Source: Clostridium cuniculi (lineage in GTDB: Bacteria; Bacillota; Clostridia; Clostridiales; Clostridiaceae). Taken from it: a stretch of 64,000 nucleotides of DNA. The stretch lies in assembly GCF_004353185.1 (NCBI RefSeq), contig NZ_SMUS01000008.1, positions 1-64,000 of the forward strand, given 5' to 3'. How positions within the stretch are numbered: position 1 is the stretch's first letter; every line of letters begins with the position of its first letter. The notes beneath the pieces were generated by a model. The model had not been told where the DNA came from, made no database searches, and saw nothing but the letters and a program-made list of their open reading frames with translations. Shown here one piece after another: positions 26,627-35,872 of this stretch. A program made the position numbers and the translations under genes.

Positions 26627-28570
26627 ATGACAAAAAAACCGTATTATATAACTACGCCAATTTATTATCCATCAACTAAGTTACACATTGGTAACACTTA
26701 TACAACAGTGGCAGCAGATGCTTTAGCTAGATTTAAAAGATTAAATGGATATGATGTAATGTTCTTAACAGGAACTGATGAGCATGGTCAAAAAATTCAA
26801 AGAATAGCTGAAGAAAAAGGAATAACTCCAAAAGAGCATGTTGATGAAATAGTTGCTGGTATTAAAGAACTATGGAGCATGATGGATATTAGCTATGATA
26901 AGTTTATAAGAACAACTGATGACTATCATAAGGCAACTGTTCAAAAAATATTTAAGCAATTATATGATCAAGGAGATATATATAAATCTTCATATGAAGG
27001 ATTATACTGTACTCCATGTGAATCTTTCTGGACTGAAACTCAATTAGTAAATGGAAATTGTCCAGACTGTGGAAGACCAGTTGAAAAATCAAAGGAAGAA
27101 GCTTATTTCTTTAGAATGAGTAAATATGCTGATAGATTAATGGAGTATATTGAAGCTCATCCAGAATTTATTCAACCAGAATCAAGAAAGAATGAAATGG
27201 TTAATAACTTCTTAAAACCAGGATTACAAGATCTTTGTGTATCAAGAACTAGCTTTAACTGGGGAGTTCCTGTAACATTTGATGAAGGTCATGTAGTTTA
27301 TGTTTGGATAGATGCATTATCAAACTACATATCTGCATTAGGATACGGAAGTGATAATGATGAATTATACAAGAAATATTGGCCTGCAGATGTTCATTTA
27401 ATAGGTAAGGATATATTAAGATTCCATACTATTTACTGGCCAATTATGTTAATGGCATTAGGTCAAGAGTTACCAAAGCAAGTATTTGGTCATGGATGGT
27501 TACTTGTTGATGGTGGAAAGATGTCAAAATCAAAAGGAAATGTTGTTGATCCAGTAGTTTTAGTAGATAAATTTGGTGTTGATGCAGTTAGATACTATTT
27601 ATTAAGAGAAATTCCTTTTGGAGCAGATGGATTATTTAATAATGAAATATTCATAAAGAAGATTAATTCAGATCTTTGTAATGACCTTGGTAACTTATTA
27701 TCAAGAACAGTAGCAATGATTGAAAAGTACTTTGGTGGAGTAATACCAGCACCAACTGCTAAAGAAGATATTGATAATGAATTAATAGGTTTAGCTTTAG
27801 AAACTCCAGTTAAGGTAACAAAAGCAATAGATGATTTAAGAATTCCAGAAGCATTAGAAAATATATTTGAGCTTATAGGAAGAGCAAATAAATATATTGA
27901 TGAAACAACTCCTTGGATACTTGCTAAGGATGAAGAAAAGAAAGAAAGATTAGGTACAGTTTTATATAACTTAGCTGAAAGCTTAAGATTTGCATCTGTA
28001 TTATTATCAGCATTCTTACCAAGCACAAGTGAAAAAATTAATGCTCAATTAAATATAACTACAACATCTTGGGATTCATTAGCTGGATTTGATGGAACAA
28101 CTCCGGGAACTGAAGTTAAAAAAGGTGAAGCTTTATTCCCAAGAATAGATGTAGCTAAGACTTTAGAAGAGTTAGAAGCTATGAGATTAGCTCAATTAGA
28201 AGCTAATAAGCCAAAAGAAGAGTATAAAATGCAACCAATTAAAGAAGAAATAACTATTGAGGATTTTGAAAAAATAGATTTAAGAGTAGTTAAAGTATTA
28301 GAATGTGAACCAGTTAAAAAGGCTAAAAAATTATTAAAATTAAAAGTTGATTTAAATGGAGAAGAAAGACAGGTTATTTCAGGAATAGCAATGCATTATA
28401 AACCTGAAGAATTAGTAGGTAAATATGTAGTTTTAGTTGCTAACTTAAAGCCTGTTACTCTAAGAGGAGAATTATCACAAGGAATGATTTTAGCTGCAGC
28501 TACAGATGATGATAGCGTATTAAAGCTAGTAAATCCAGGAGAGTTACCAACAGGAAGCGTTGTTAGGTAG
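26627..28570 (+). CDS. metG: Methionyl-tRNA synthetase (main copy)
   Basis: This 647-residue class I enzyme charges initiator and elongator tRNA-Met. It has HIGN as the HIGH motif (KLHIGNTY, residues 18-25), a zinc knuckle CTPCESFW...CPDC (about 127-148), [12 protein letters not shown] (about 300) and a C-terminal EMAP-type tRNA-binding domain (about 545-647), which gives dimeric MetRS. Both signature motifs are intact, so this is the functional housekeeping copy. The ribosome site is AGGAGG. It is controlled by the upstream T-box and followed by a hairpin repeat and a terminator that separate it from the second MetRS-like gene. Confidence 0.95.
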   Translation: MTKKPYYITTPIYYPSTKLHIGNTYTTVAADALARFKRLNGYDVMFLTGTDEHGQKIQRIAEEKGITPKEHVDEIVAGIKELWSMMDISYDKFIRTTDDYHKATVQKIFKQLYDQGDIYKSSYEGLYCTPCESFWTETQLVNGNCPDCGRPVEKSKEEAYFFRMSKYADRLMEYIEAHPEFIQPESRKNEMVNNFLKPGLQDLCVSRTSFNWGVPVTFDEGHVVYVWIDALSNYISALGYGSDNDELYKKYWPADVHLIGKDILRFHTIYWPIMLMALGQELPKQVFGHGWLLVDGGKMSKSKGNVVDPVVLVDKFGVDAVRYYLLREIPFGADGLFNNEIFIKKINSDLCNDLGNLLSRTVAMIEKYFGGVIPAPTAKEDIDNELIGLALETPVKVTKAIDDLRIPEALENIFELIGRANKYIDETTPWILAKDEEKKERLGTVLYNLAESLRFASVLLSAFLPSTSEKINAQLNITTTSWDSLAGFDGTTPGTEVKKGEALFPRIDVAKTLEELEAMRLAQLEANKPKEEYKMQPIKEEITIEDFEKIDLRVVKVLECEPVKKAKKLLKLKVDLNGEERQVISGIAMHYKPEELVGKYVVLVANLKPVTLRGELSQGMILAAATDDDSVLKLVNPGELPTGSVVR

Positions 28571-28604
28571 TTAGCAAGTAATAAGTGACAAATGACAAGT
28601 GGCA

Positions 28605-28647
28605 AGTTAAGGAATAAATTCGCCTTAGGGCGACTTTAGAAAATATA
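28605..28647. repeat. 43-nt covarying hairpin repeat, copy B
   Basis: AGTTAAGGAATAAA and GACTTTAGAAAATATA flank a stem TCGCC/GGCGA. It is identical to copy A at 33 of 43 positions by eye, and the stem differences are largely compensatory. Confidence 0.65.
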
Positions 28648-28673
28648 AAAAAGTCAGCTATGCTGACTTTTTT
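28647..28673. terminator. Terminator of metG
   Basis: AAAAAAGTCAGC and GCTGACTTTTTT flank a three-base loop. It is close in sequence to the terminator at 5563-5588. Confidence 0.85.
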
Positions 28674-28714
28674 ACTATAACTTAAAACTTGTCACTGATT
28701 AAAGGGGGAATTTA

Positions 28715-30343
28715 ATGAATATTATTATAGGTAATGCATGGCCTTATGCAAATGGGCCATTACATTTAGGTAGAATTGCAGTTTTATTACCAGGAGATAT
28801 TTTAGCAAGATATCATAGGATGATGGGAGATGATGTTGTTTTTCTTTCAGGAACTGACTGTCATGGTACTCCGGTTACTATGAAGGCACAGGAGGAGGGA
28901 ATTACACCTTTAGAAGCTGTAGAAAAATATCATGCTGAGTTTCAAAGATGTTTTAAATTATTGGGTTTTTCCTTTGATATTTTTGATAAAACTCACTCTG
29001 ATTATCATAAAGAGAAGGTAAAAGAATTTATCTTAGAGCTATATAAAAAAGGATATATATATGAAAAAGTAATAGAACAAACTTTTTGTGAAAATTGCAA
29101 TGAATACTTATCTGATAGATATATTATAGGCATATGTCCTAAATGTGGAGAAGAAGCTACCGGTGATGGCTGTGAAAATTGTAATGGAGAATTTGACTCT
29201 AGTGAATTAATAGATATGAGATGCAAAAGTTGTAACTCTAAGCCTACATTAAAAGAAACAAAACATCTATTTTTCACATTATCTAAGTTTGAAAATGATG
29301 TTAAAAGATTATATATAAGACAGTATGGATGGAGAGAAAATGCACAAAAAATATTAAAAAGATATTTAGATGAAGGATTAAGGGACAGAGCTGTAACTAG
29401 AGATTTTAATTGGGGTGTAGATGTTCCATTAAATGGATATGAAGATAAAAAAATATTCGTTTGGATTGAAGCTGTTATGGGATATTTAACAGCTAGTATG
29501 AAATGTCTAGAAGAGCGTGGAGAAGATTATAAGGAGTACTGGGAAGGAGAAGATTCAAGAATTTATTTTATTCATGGAAAAGACAATATTCCCTTTCATA
29601 CTGTAATATTTCCAGCTATACTTGCAGGACTTGGTATAAAAAATCCAAATTTACGTATAATATCGAGTGAACATTTAAAGTTAGAAGGAAAATCATTTTC
29701 TACTGTTAAAAATTGGGCTTTGTGGGCAGATTATGTTTGTAATAAATATAATGTTGATAGTTTTAGATATTACTTAACTTTAAATTCCCCTGAAGATAAA
29801 GATACTGATTTTATTTGGAGGGAATATATAAATATACACAATAATGATTTGGTTAATGAATTAGCAAGTTTTATAAATAAGGTATTAGTTTTTTCAAGAA
29901 AAAATTATTCTAATAGGATACCAAGTGGAAAAATGGACCAAAATTTAAAAAATGATATATTAAATTTATATTTTAATCTTGGGGATAAAATAGAAGAAGG
30001 ACGCTTTCATGAGAGTTTAATTGATATAATGAATTTATGTAAAAAGGGAAATAAGTATTTTGAAAGTAATAAGGTTTGGAATTTATTAAGTAAAGATCCT
30101 TCAAAATGTAAAGAGGTTATATATAATTGTATTCAGATAATAGTTAATTTATCTAATTTATTATATCCATTTATGCCTAACACGTGTGACAAGATAAAGA
30201 TTTCTCTAAATTTAGGTGAGGGAATTTGGAGTTTTACAGAAAAAAAAGAAGGCGTAATTAGAGAGTGTAGTATTTTATTCAATAAAATTGATAAAAAAAG
30301 AGCTACTGAGGAAGTAATTAGATTAAAAGAAAAGAAAATTTAG
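28715..30343 (+). CDS. Second methionyl-tRNA synthetase-like protein with altered motifs
   Basis: A 542-residue E. coli/archaeal-type MetRS relative with a double zinc knuckle (four CxxC pairs, about residues 124-187) and no C-terminal tRNA-binding dimer domain. The catalytic signature is changed: HIGH reads HLGR (PLHLGR, about 17-22), and the KMSKS position reads SFSTV (GKSFSTVKNW). The methionine-site region GTDCHGTPV and IHGKDNIPFHT are kept. It might be a divergent, inhibitor-tolerant MetRS or a paralogue that no longer charges tRNA. GGGGG ribosome site. No T-box. Family is certain; activity is not. Confidence 0.85.
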   Translation: MNIIIGNAWPYANGPLHLGRIAVLLPGDILARYHRMMGDDVVFLSGTDCHGTPVTMKAQEEGITPLEAVEKYHAEFQRCFKLLGFSFDIFDKTHSDYHKEKVKEFILELYKKGYIYEKVIEQTFCENCNEYLSDRYIIGICPKCGEEATGDGCENCNGEFDSSELIDMRCKSCNSKPTLKETKHLFFTLSKFENDVKRLYIRQYGWRENAQKILKRYLDEGLRDRAVTRDFNWGVDVPLNGYEDKKIFVWIEAVMGYLTASMKCLEERGEDYKEYWEGEDSRIYFIHGKDNIPFHTVIFPAILAGLGIKNPNLRIISSEHLKLEGKSFSTVKNWALWADYVCNKYNVDSFRYYLTLNSPEDKDTDFIWREYINIHNNDLVNELASFINKVLVFSRKNYSNRIPSGKMDQNLKNDILNLYFNLGDKIEEGRFHESLIDIMNLCKKGNKYFESNKVWNLLSKDPSKCKEVIYNCIQIIVNLSNLLYPFMPNTCDKIKISLNLGEGIWSFTEKKEGVIRECSILFNKIDKKRATEEVIRLKEKKI

Positions 30344-30352
30344 AAAAAAAAA

Positions 30353-30620
30353 CCTAGAGTCATTTCATTTGGGGGACGAATAACTCTAGGAAACCAATTT
30401 AAAAAGTAACTTCTTAACCACAACATAGGGTTGAAGCCCTGTTTAAAAGATGGTTTTAGGGGTAAATAATAATGCTTTAACTACTTTACAAGTATTATAA
30501 TAAACCTTAATTGTGTCAGTTAGGTGTCAAAAATCTGAAGAAAATCTTAACAATATATTTCCAAATTATAATTTCATTTATAAAATTAAAATAAAAAGCT
30601 CAGCATAGTCTGAGTTTTTT
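30353..30620 (+). ncRNA. Structured intergenic region, possible RNA, ending in a terminator
   Basis: The 334-base gap after the second MetRS gene folds in two parts. CCTAGAGT (30353-30360) pairs with ACTCTAGG (30383-30390). AAACCA plus TTTAAA (30391-30403) pairs with TTTAAA and TGGTTT (30442-30456) around an AGGG/CCCT mini-hairpin. A terminator, CTCAG with CTGAG and seven T, ends at about 30620. It may be a leader or orphan RNA for the tatD operon; I could not match it to any known riboswitch. Confidence 0.4.
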
Positions 30621-30678
30621 TCTTTAATTTGTTATAATAAAAAAAAGAAAATTTATTTTATAAAAAGGAGAAAAGATA

Positions 30679-31464
30679 ATGGAATTCAAATATGAAATTT
30701 TTGATACTCATTCACACTATGATGATGAAGCTTTTGACGAAGATAGAGAAGCTGTTTTTGAACAAATAAAAAGTGAAGGGGTAATTGGAATATTAAATTG
30801 TGCATGTTCTAAAAAAAGTTTGAAAACTACAAATGAATTAACTTTAAAGCATGATTTTATTTATGGAGCACTTGGAATTCATCCTAGTGATGCAAATGAT
30901 TATGATGAAAGTGTTAAGAAGGAAATAATTAATTTATATAATAGTAATAAAAAAATTATAGCTATAGGTGAAATAGGATTAGATTACTATTGGGATGAAA
31001 ATCCAGATAAAGAAGTTCAAAAAAGGGTATTTAGAGAGCAAATGAGTTTAGCAGAAGAATTAGGATTACCAGTAGTAATTCATGATAGAGATGCCCATAA
31101 GGATACATTAGAAATAATGAAGGAATTTCCAAATGTTAGAGGAACAGTACATTGTTTTTCTGGAAGTGTAGAGTTCGCTAGAGAGTGTGTAAAATTAGGG
31201 TATTACATAGGAATTACTGGAGTAGTTACATTTAAGAATGCAAAGAAAATTTGTGATGTTGTAAGAGAAATTCCACTTGAAAGATTATTAGTAGAAACTG
31301 ATTGCCCATATATGGCTCCTTATCCAAATAGAGGAAAAAGGAATAAATCAGATTATATTAGATATATAATAGAAAAAATAGCCGAGATAAAAGAAATTAG
31401 CTCAAAAGAGGTAAATTTGGCTGTAAATAACAATTTCCATAGCTTGATTCGTAATGGGAAATAA
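30679..31464 (+). CDS. tatD: TatD-family metal-dependent hydrolase
   Basis: A 261-residue TIM-barrel amidohydrolase of the TatD (YabD/YcfH) family. Metal-site residues are visible: FDTHSHYDD (about 8-16), GEIGLDYYW (Glu near 95), VIHDRDAH (His near 130), VHCFSGS (about 156) and ETDCPYMAP (about 207). Family members show DNase or D-aminoacyl-tRNA-linked activities; the role here is not fixed. Position matches B. subtilis yabD, ahead of yabE, rnmV and ksgA. AAAGGAG ribosome site. Confidence 0.9.
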   Translation: MEFKYEIFDTHSHYDDEAFDEDREAVFEQIKSEGVIGILNCACSKKSLKTTNELTLKHDFIYGALGIHPSDANDYDESVKKEIINLYNSNKKIIAIGEIGLDYYWDENPDKEVQKRVFREQMSLAEELGLPVVIHDRDAHKDTLEIMKEFPNVRGTVHCFSGSVEFARECVKLGYYIGITGVVTFKNAKKICDVVREIPLERLLVETDCPYMAPYPNRGKRNKSDYIRYIIEKIAEIKEISSKEVNLAVNNNFHSLIRNGK

Positions 31465-31630
31465 AGTAAAATTAATATTATCAATTGTAAAAAAATAGAA
31501 AAAACTTTCAGTCTATATCGACCAAACTTTAAACTGTAAAAAAACGCCATTATTTTTTTATTTCAATTAATATTTATATAATGCATAGAAATGCATTTTA
31601 GGCAGTTTCATTAAATCAAGAGTGGAAAAT

Positions 31631-31659
31631 TTGACAAAAATAAGAATTGTTTATATAAT
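31631..31659 (+). promoter_or_regulatory. Consensus sigma-A promoter of the yabE-like gene
   Basis: TTGACA (31631-31636), exactly 17 bases, and TATAAT (31654-31659): a perfect consensus promoter, with the gene start about 37 bases further. Confidence 0.85.
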
Positions 31660-31695
31660 TCAATGGTCACTCTTGCCAGGGGAGGTTAAATGTAG

Positions 31696-32745
31696 ATGAT
31701 TGAAAAATGGAAAGAAAATTTAAAAAACAATTTTTCTAATAGTCCTAAGGCAAAAATAATGGTAGGTGTTGTCGGAGTATTAATAATAGCATTAACGATA
31801 ACATTTACATGCATAAGAAAAGACATAGTAATAAATATAGACGGAAAAGAAAAAGCAATTATAACATATAAAGGGACTGTTAAAGATGTACTTGAGGAAA
31901 ATGGGATAGAAATAGCTCATAAGGATAAAGTACAACCAGCTTTAAATGAAAAGATATCATCAAAAGATGTTATTACAATTAAAAAGGCTGTAGAAGTAGA
32001 AATGGTAGTTGGTAACAAAACAATTGTTATAAAAACTGCTGAAGATACTGTGGAAGATATGATAGAAGCTGAAAAAGATGAACTAAGAGCTGAAGGAGTT
32101 GAATTTGTTGAGGGAGTTGATGAAATAACACCTTCACTAGATACTAAAATATCAGATAGTCTTACAATTCAATTAGTTAAAGTTGAAGTATTAAATGAGG
32201 TTGCTGTAGAAAGTATTGACTATGAAACAATAGTCGAGGAAGATGAAAACTTAGACATTAATACAGAAGATGTAAGACAAGCTGGTGAGGCAGGAGAAAA
32301 GGAAATAACTTATAAAGTTATTAAGAAAGATGGCGTTGAAGTATCTAGAGAAATAGTTCAATCTAAGGTTACAAAGGAACCTGTAAATGAAATTATAGCT
32401 CAAGGAACTAGAAGAGTATTTGCTAGTAGAGATGGTGAAATGGAATATAGAGATTTAATCTATTGTGAATCTACTGCTTATGCAGGAGATACAATTACTG
32501 CGACAGGAACAGTGCCAGTTTACAATCCTGGTGGAATAAGTACAATAGCAGTTGATCCAAGAGTGATACCATTAGGTTCGTTAGTTTACGTAGAGAATTA
32601 CGGGAAAGCAATTGCGGCAGATACAGGTGGGCTTATAAAAGGAAATATTATAGATGTATTCCTTAATTCAGAATCAGATTGTATATCATGGGGAAGAAAA
32701 TATAACGTACCAGTATATATTTTAGCTTATCCAGGAGAATGGTAA
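31696..32745 (+). CDS. yabE: YabE-like cell-wall protein: DUF348, G5 and 3D domains
   Basis: This 349-residue protein has one N-terminal membrane anchor (about 21-38), two DUF348 ubiquitin-like repeats (about 43-150; for example KAIITYKGTVKDVLEEN), a G5 domain (about 160-235) and a C-terminal 3D domain with the three aspartates: AVDPRVIPLGS, AADTGG and IDVFLNS. The 3D fold resembles MltA-type lytic transglycosylases, so it probably remodels peptidoglycan at the cell surface (Rpf/Sps/YabE group). It sits exactly where yabE lies in B. subtilis. It has a perfect consensus promoter and is followed by a terminator at 32750. Confidence 0.9.
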   Translation: MIEKWKENLKNNFSNSPKAKIMVGVVGVLIIALTITFTCIRKDIVINIDGKEKAIITYKGTVKDVLEENGIEIAHKDKVQPALNEKISSKDVITIKKAVEVEMVVGNKTIVIKTAEDTVEDMIEAEKDELRAEGVEFVEGVDEITPSLDTKISDSLTIQLVKVEVLNEVAVESIDYETIVEEDENLDINTEDVRQAGEAGEKEITYKVIKKDGVEVSREIVQSKVTKEPVNEIIAQGTRRVFASRDGEMEYRDLIYCESTAYAGDTITATGTVPVYNPGGISTIAVDPRVIPLGSLVYVENYGKAIAADTGGLIKGNIIDVFLNSESDCISWGRKYNVPVYILAYPGEW

Positions 32746-32749
32746 AGTA

Positions 32750-32791
32750 AAAAGGCAATATCAAAACTTTAATGTTTTGATATTGCCTTTT
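32750..32791 (+). terminator. Terminator of the yabE-like gene
   Basis: AAAGGCAATATCAAAAC and GTTTTGATATTGCCTTTT form a 17-bp stem with a six-base loop. Confidence 0.88.
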
Positions 32792-32993
32792 AGTTTTAGG
32801 AAATACTAGTTAAAACTCTAGAGGAAATTTATATATTATAAGGATTTAAAAGAGGTTTATATAAATCTAATATTTGGGGTTAATATAAGATATTAATTTA
32901 AAACTAGTAACTTATAACTAATTAAAGGTTTGACATAATAGAAATATGGGGATAAATTAATAAGAGATAATAGAGGAAAGGAAGAGAAGGCTT

Positions 32994-33548
32994 TTGATTA
33001 AAGAGGTTATAGTTGTTGAAGGAAAAGATGATGTAGCTGCGGTTAAAAAAGCAGTTGATGCGGAAATGATAGCTGTTGGTGGATTTGGAATAAATGCAAA
33101 AGTTATTTCAAGAATAAAAGAAGCACAAAAAAGAAAAGGTGTTATAGTTTTAACTGATCCAGATTTTGCTGGTGAGAAAATAAGAAAAATAATAGCGAAG
33201 AGAGTGCCAGGAATAAAGCATGCATATATTGCTCAAGAAGATGGAATTAAAGATGATGATATAGGTGTAGAAAATGCTACACCAGAAGTTATAATAGAAG
33301 CTTTAAATAGAGCCAAGGTTACTGTTGAAGTAAAGGAAAAGACATTTGATGTGCAAGATATGTTTTTCTTTAGATTAAATGGAGATCCAAATGCAAAAGA
33401 AAGAAGAATAAAGCTTGGAAATAAACTAGGTATTGGTTATGGAAATGCAAATCAAATGTTATCTAGATTAAATAATTATGGTATTACAAAAGAGGAATTT
33501 ATAGAAGCTATTAATTATGTTGATAAAGAATTAGAAGGGAAGAAATAG
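32994..33548 (+). CDS. rnmV: Ribonuclease M5
   Basis: A 184-residue protein with an N-terminal Toprim domain: VVEGKDD (about 6-12) and VLTDPDFAGEKIRK (about 52-65) carry the metal-binding acidic residues. RNase M5 matures 5S rRNA precursors in Firmicutes. TTG start supported by a purine-rich GAGAAGG site. The stop codon is immediately followed by the ATG of ksgA, with no gap, as in many Firmicutes. Confidence 0.93.
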   Translation: MIKEVIVVEGKDDVAAVKKAVDAEMIAVGGFGINAKVISRIKEAQKRKGVIVLTDPDFAGEKIRKIIAKRVPGIKHAYIAQEDGIKDDDIGVENATPEVIIEALNRAKVTVEVKEKTFDVQDMFFFRLNGDPNAKERRIKLGNKLGIGYGNANQMLSRLNNYGITKEEFIEAINYVDKELEGKK

Positions 33549-34391
33549 ATGGATATAAAAGATGTAAAAACAGCTGAGTTAGTTAAGAAATATAATTTTA
33601 AATTTTCAAAAAGCTTGGGACAAAACTTTTTAGTTGATGATTCTGTTCCTAGAGATATAGTTTCAGGTGCAGATGTTAATAAGGAAGATTTAGCTATAGA
33701 GATAGGACCAGGTGTTGGAACATTAACTGCTCAATTATTAAAAACAGCTAAGAGAGTAGTTGCAATAGAGCTAGATAATGATTTAATTCCTATATTAGAA
33801 CAAGAATTAGGAGATAATCCTAATTTTACTCTTATACATAATGATGCTTTAAAAGTAGATTTTAATGAAATTATAGGTGATGAGAAGAGCGTAAAATTAG
33901 TGGCAAACTTACCTTATTATGTGACAACACCTATAATAGTTAAATTACTTAAAGAAGGATATAATTTTAAATCATTAACAATAATGATTCAAAAAGAGGT
34001 TGCAGAAAGAATGAATGCAGAGCCAGGTAATAAAGATTATGGAGCATTATCTTTATTAGTTCAATATTATTGTAATACTAGTATAGTAAGAAGAGTTCCA
34101 CCTAATTGTTTTATTCCTAGACCTAAAGTTGACTCAATTGTCATCAGACTTGATAAGTTAGATTCACCAAGAGTTAAGGTTGATAATGAAAAGTTATTCT
34201 TTGATATAATAAGAAATTCTTTTAATATGAGAAGAAAAACTTTATGGAATGGGGTTAAGAGCATAGGACCAGCTAAGGAAAAGCTTGAAGAAGCATTTGA
34301 AAAAGCAGGAGTTGATCCTAAGAGAAGGGGAGAAACTTTATCTATTGAAGAGTTCGCAACCCTATCTAATTGTATTAACGAAATTTTATAA
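33549..34391 (+). CDS. ksgA: 16S rRNA (adenine1518/1519-N6) dimethyltransferase
   Basis: A 280-residue RsmA/KsgA methyltransferase. It shows [10 protein letters not shown] (about 19-28), the SAM-binding [10 protein letters not shown] (about 50-59), and the catalytic [10 protein letters not shown] (about 118-127). It dimethylates two adenines in helix 45 of 16S rRNA; loss gives kasugamycin resistance in model bacteria. Directly abuts rnm[10 protein letters not shown] and NMRRKTLWN motifs of the C-terminal domain are present, and length is standard. Confidence 0.95.
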   Translation: MDIKDVKTAELVKKYNFKFSKSLGQNFLVDDSVPRDIVSGADVNKEDLAIEIGPGVGTLTAQLLKTAKRVVAIELDNDLIPILEQELGDNPNFTLIHNDALKVDFNEIIGDEKSVKLVANLPYYVTTPIIVKLLKEGYNFKSLTIMIQKEVAERMNAEPGNKDYGALSLLVQYYCNTSIVRRVPPNCFIPRPKVDSIVIRLDKLDSPRVKVDNEKLFFDIIRNSFNMRRKTLWNGVKSIGPAKEKLEEAFEKAGVDPKRRGETLSIEEFATLSNCINEIL

Positions 34392-34492
34392 TTTGATTAA
34401 TTGAAGAAAATTCCACCATTAAAATTAATAACATATTTCAATATATAGAACATATAATATATGGAATTAATATAAAGTGGGGGTTCTAGAGA

Positions 34493-35713
34493 ATGGCAAG
34501 TAATAATAGGTTGTATAGAAACTTCGTAATATTACAGGAGGATGAACGTGGGTACTCAAATTCCAGTGATAAAACATTATCTGGATATTCTAAGATAGAA
34601 GCAAAAGGAGATAAATGTAAAATATCTTTTTATGCCCAAAATCTTAAAAAAGATAATGAAAACTATTATATGATGATTATTTGCTGTAAGAAAGATATGA
34701 AGCAAATAGTTAACTTAGGACCAATAGAAATAACTGATACAGGTAAAGCTGAAGCAACAAAAGAATATAATGTATCAAATATTGGTGGCTTAGATATACA
34801 ATTTGATAAAATATCTGGTACAGCTATAGCAAAATTCAAAGATGGAATACCTATATTTGTAATGTGTGGTTTTTTAAATGGACAACAGCCATCTGAAAAT
34901 TGGAAGAATTATACTATAGTTAAAGCGAAGGAAGTTAGATTAAGAGCAACTGAAAAAGTTGCAGAAAAAGAACATAAAAAAGAACCAAGAAAGCCAGAAC
35001 TTAAGGTGGAAAAATCTAAAGATAAAGCTATAGAAAATCATGTAGTAGAAGCTAAAGTTAATGAAGATATAATTCTAGAAAAGACTGAAAGAATTGAGGA
35101 AGAAAAAGAAGAAGCTGCTAAAGAAGAAATTAAAGAAGTTGTTGAAGAGGTAGTTGAAGTAAAAGAGGTTCAAGAAGTTGAGAATGTTGAAGAAGCTAGA
35201 AGGAGATATTTTCAAAGAGAAAATTTAAGAGGAAAATTTGAAGACTATGAAGATGAAATAGAGGCTAGTAAGGAGTTTGATCCTGTTAGCGGTAAGATAA
35301 GAGGCAGTATAGGAGAATATTTTGAATCAATAGTAGAAGGATTTGATAGAGATTACGATAGTATAGATGAATTAAAATATACGAAGTGGTATAAAATACC
35401 TGTACATGATTTACATGAGATGTGCAATATGTCAAATTATAATAAGTATACATTAGCTTATTATCCAATGTTGAATTACTATCCTTATATAAAGAAGTAT
35501 GGATATTTTATGCTTGGATATAAGTGTGATTCTCAAGGAAATCTAAAACATATAATTTATGCAATTCCAGGGAAAAAGGATAAGGATGAACAACCTTATG
35601 ATGGAAGAACTGGCTTTGTTACATGGGTTAGTTTAAATGGTAAAGATAGGGACGGATGTTGGTTAATGTTTTATGATTTTAAAAATTCTACTGTTGTTGT
35701 TCCAATGCAATAG
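34493..35713 (+). CDS. Conserved clostridial protein of unknown function
   Basis: A 406-residue protein in three parts. The N-terminal part (about 1-155) looks beta-rich, with no signal peptide. A Lys/Glu-dominated charged linker (about 156-235) follows, likely disordered or helical. The C-terminal part (about 255-406) is rich in Tyr and Trp (for example YDSIDELKYTKWYKIPVHDL, PMLNYYPYIKKYGYFMLGY in part). I recognise neither domain. It stands where B. subtilis has yabG downstream of ksgA, but it does not look like the YabG protease. A spore or surface role would be a guess. Confidence 0.6.
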   Translation: MASNNRLYRNFVILQEDERGYSNSSDKTLSGYSKIEAKGDKCKISFYAQNLKKDNENYYMMIICCKKDMKQIVNLGPIEITDTGKAEATKEYNVSNIGGLDIQFDKISGTAIAKFKDGIPIFVMCGFLNGQQPSENWKNYTIVKAKEVRLRATEKVAEKEHKKEPRKPELKVEKSKDKAIENHVVEAKVNEDIILEKTERIEEEKEEAAKEEIKEVVEEVVEVKEVQEVENVEEARRRYFQRENLRGKFEDYEDEIEASKEFDPVSGKIRGSIGEYFESIVEGFDRDYDSIDELKYTKWYKIPVHDLHEMCNMSNYNKYTLAYYPMLNYYPYIKKYGYFMLGYKCDSQGNLKHIIYAIPGKKDKDEQPYDGRTGFVTWVSLNGKDRDGCWLMFYDFKNSTVVVPMQ

Positions 35714-35817
35714 TATGAGGTTAGACAAAAAAACATATATTTAACTAAGGGAAAATATAAGATAATAGAGAAAGTAAATTGCCAATATTGGAATAAAGTA
35801 TTATAATTATCTTTATT

Positions 35818-35848
35818 AGGAGAAGCATAAGCTTCTCCTATTATTTTA
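35818..35848 (+). terminator. Terminator upstream of the 35873 lipoprotein gene
   Basis: AGGAGAAGC and GCTTCTCCT form a perfect 9-bp stem with an ATAA loop followed by ATTATTTT. Confidence 0.8.
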
Positions 35849-35872
35849 GTATAAAAGTAAAAGGAGAAACGA

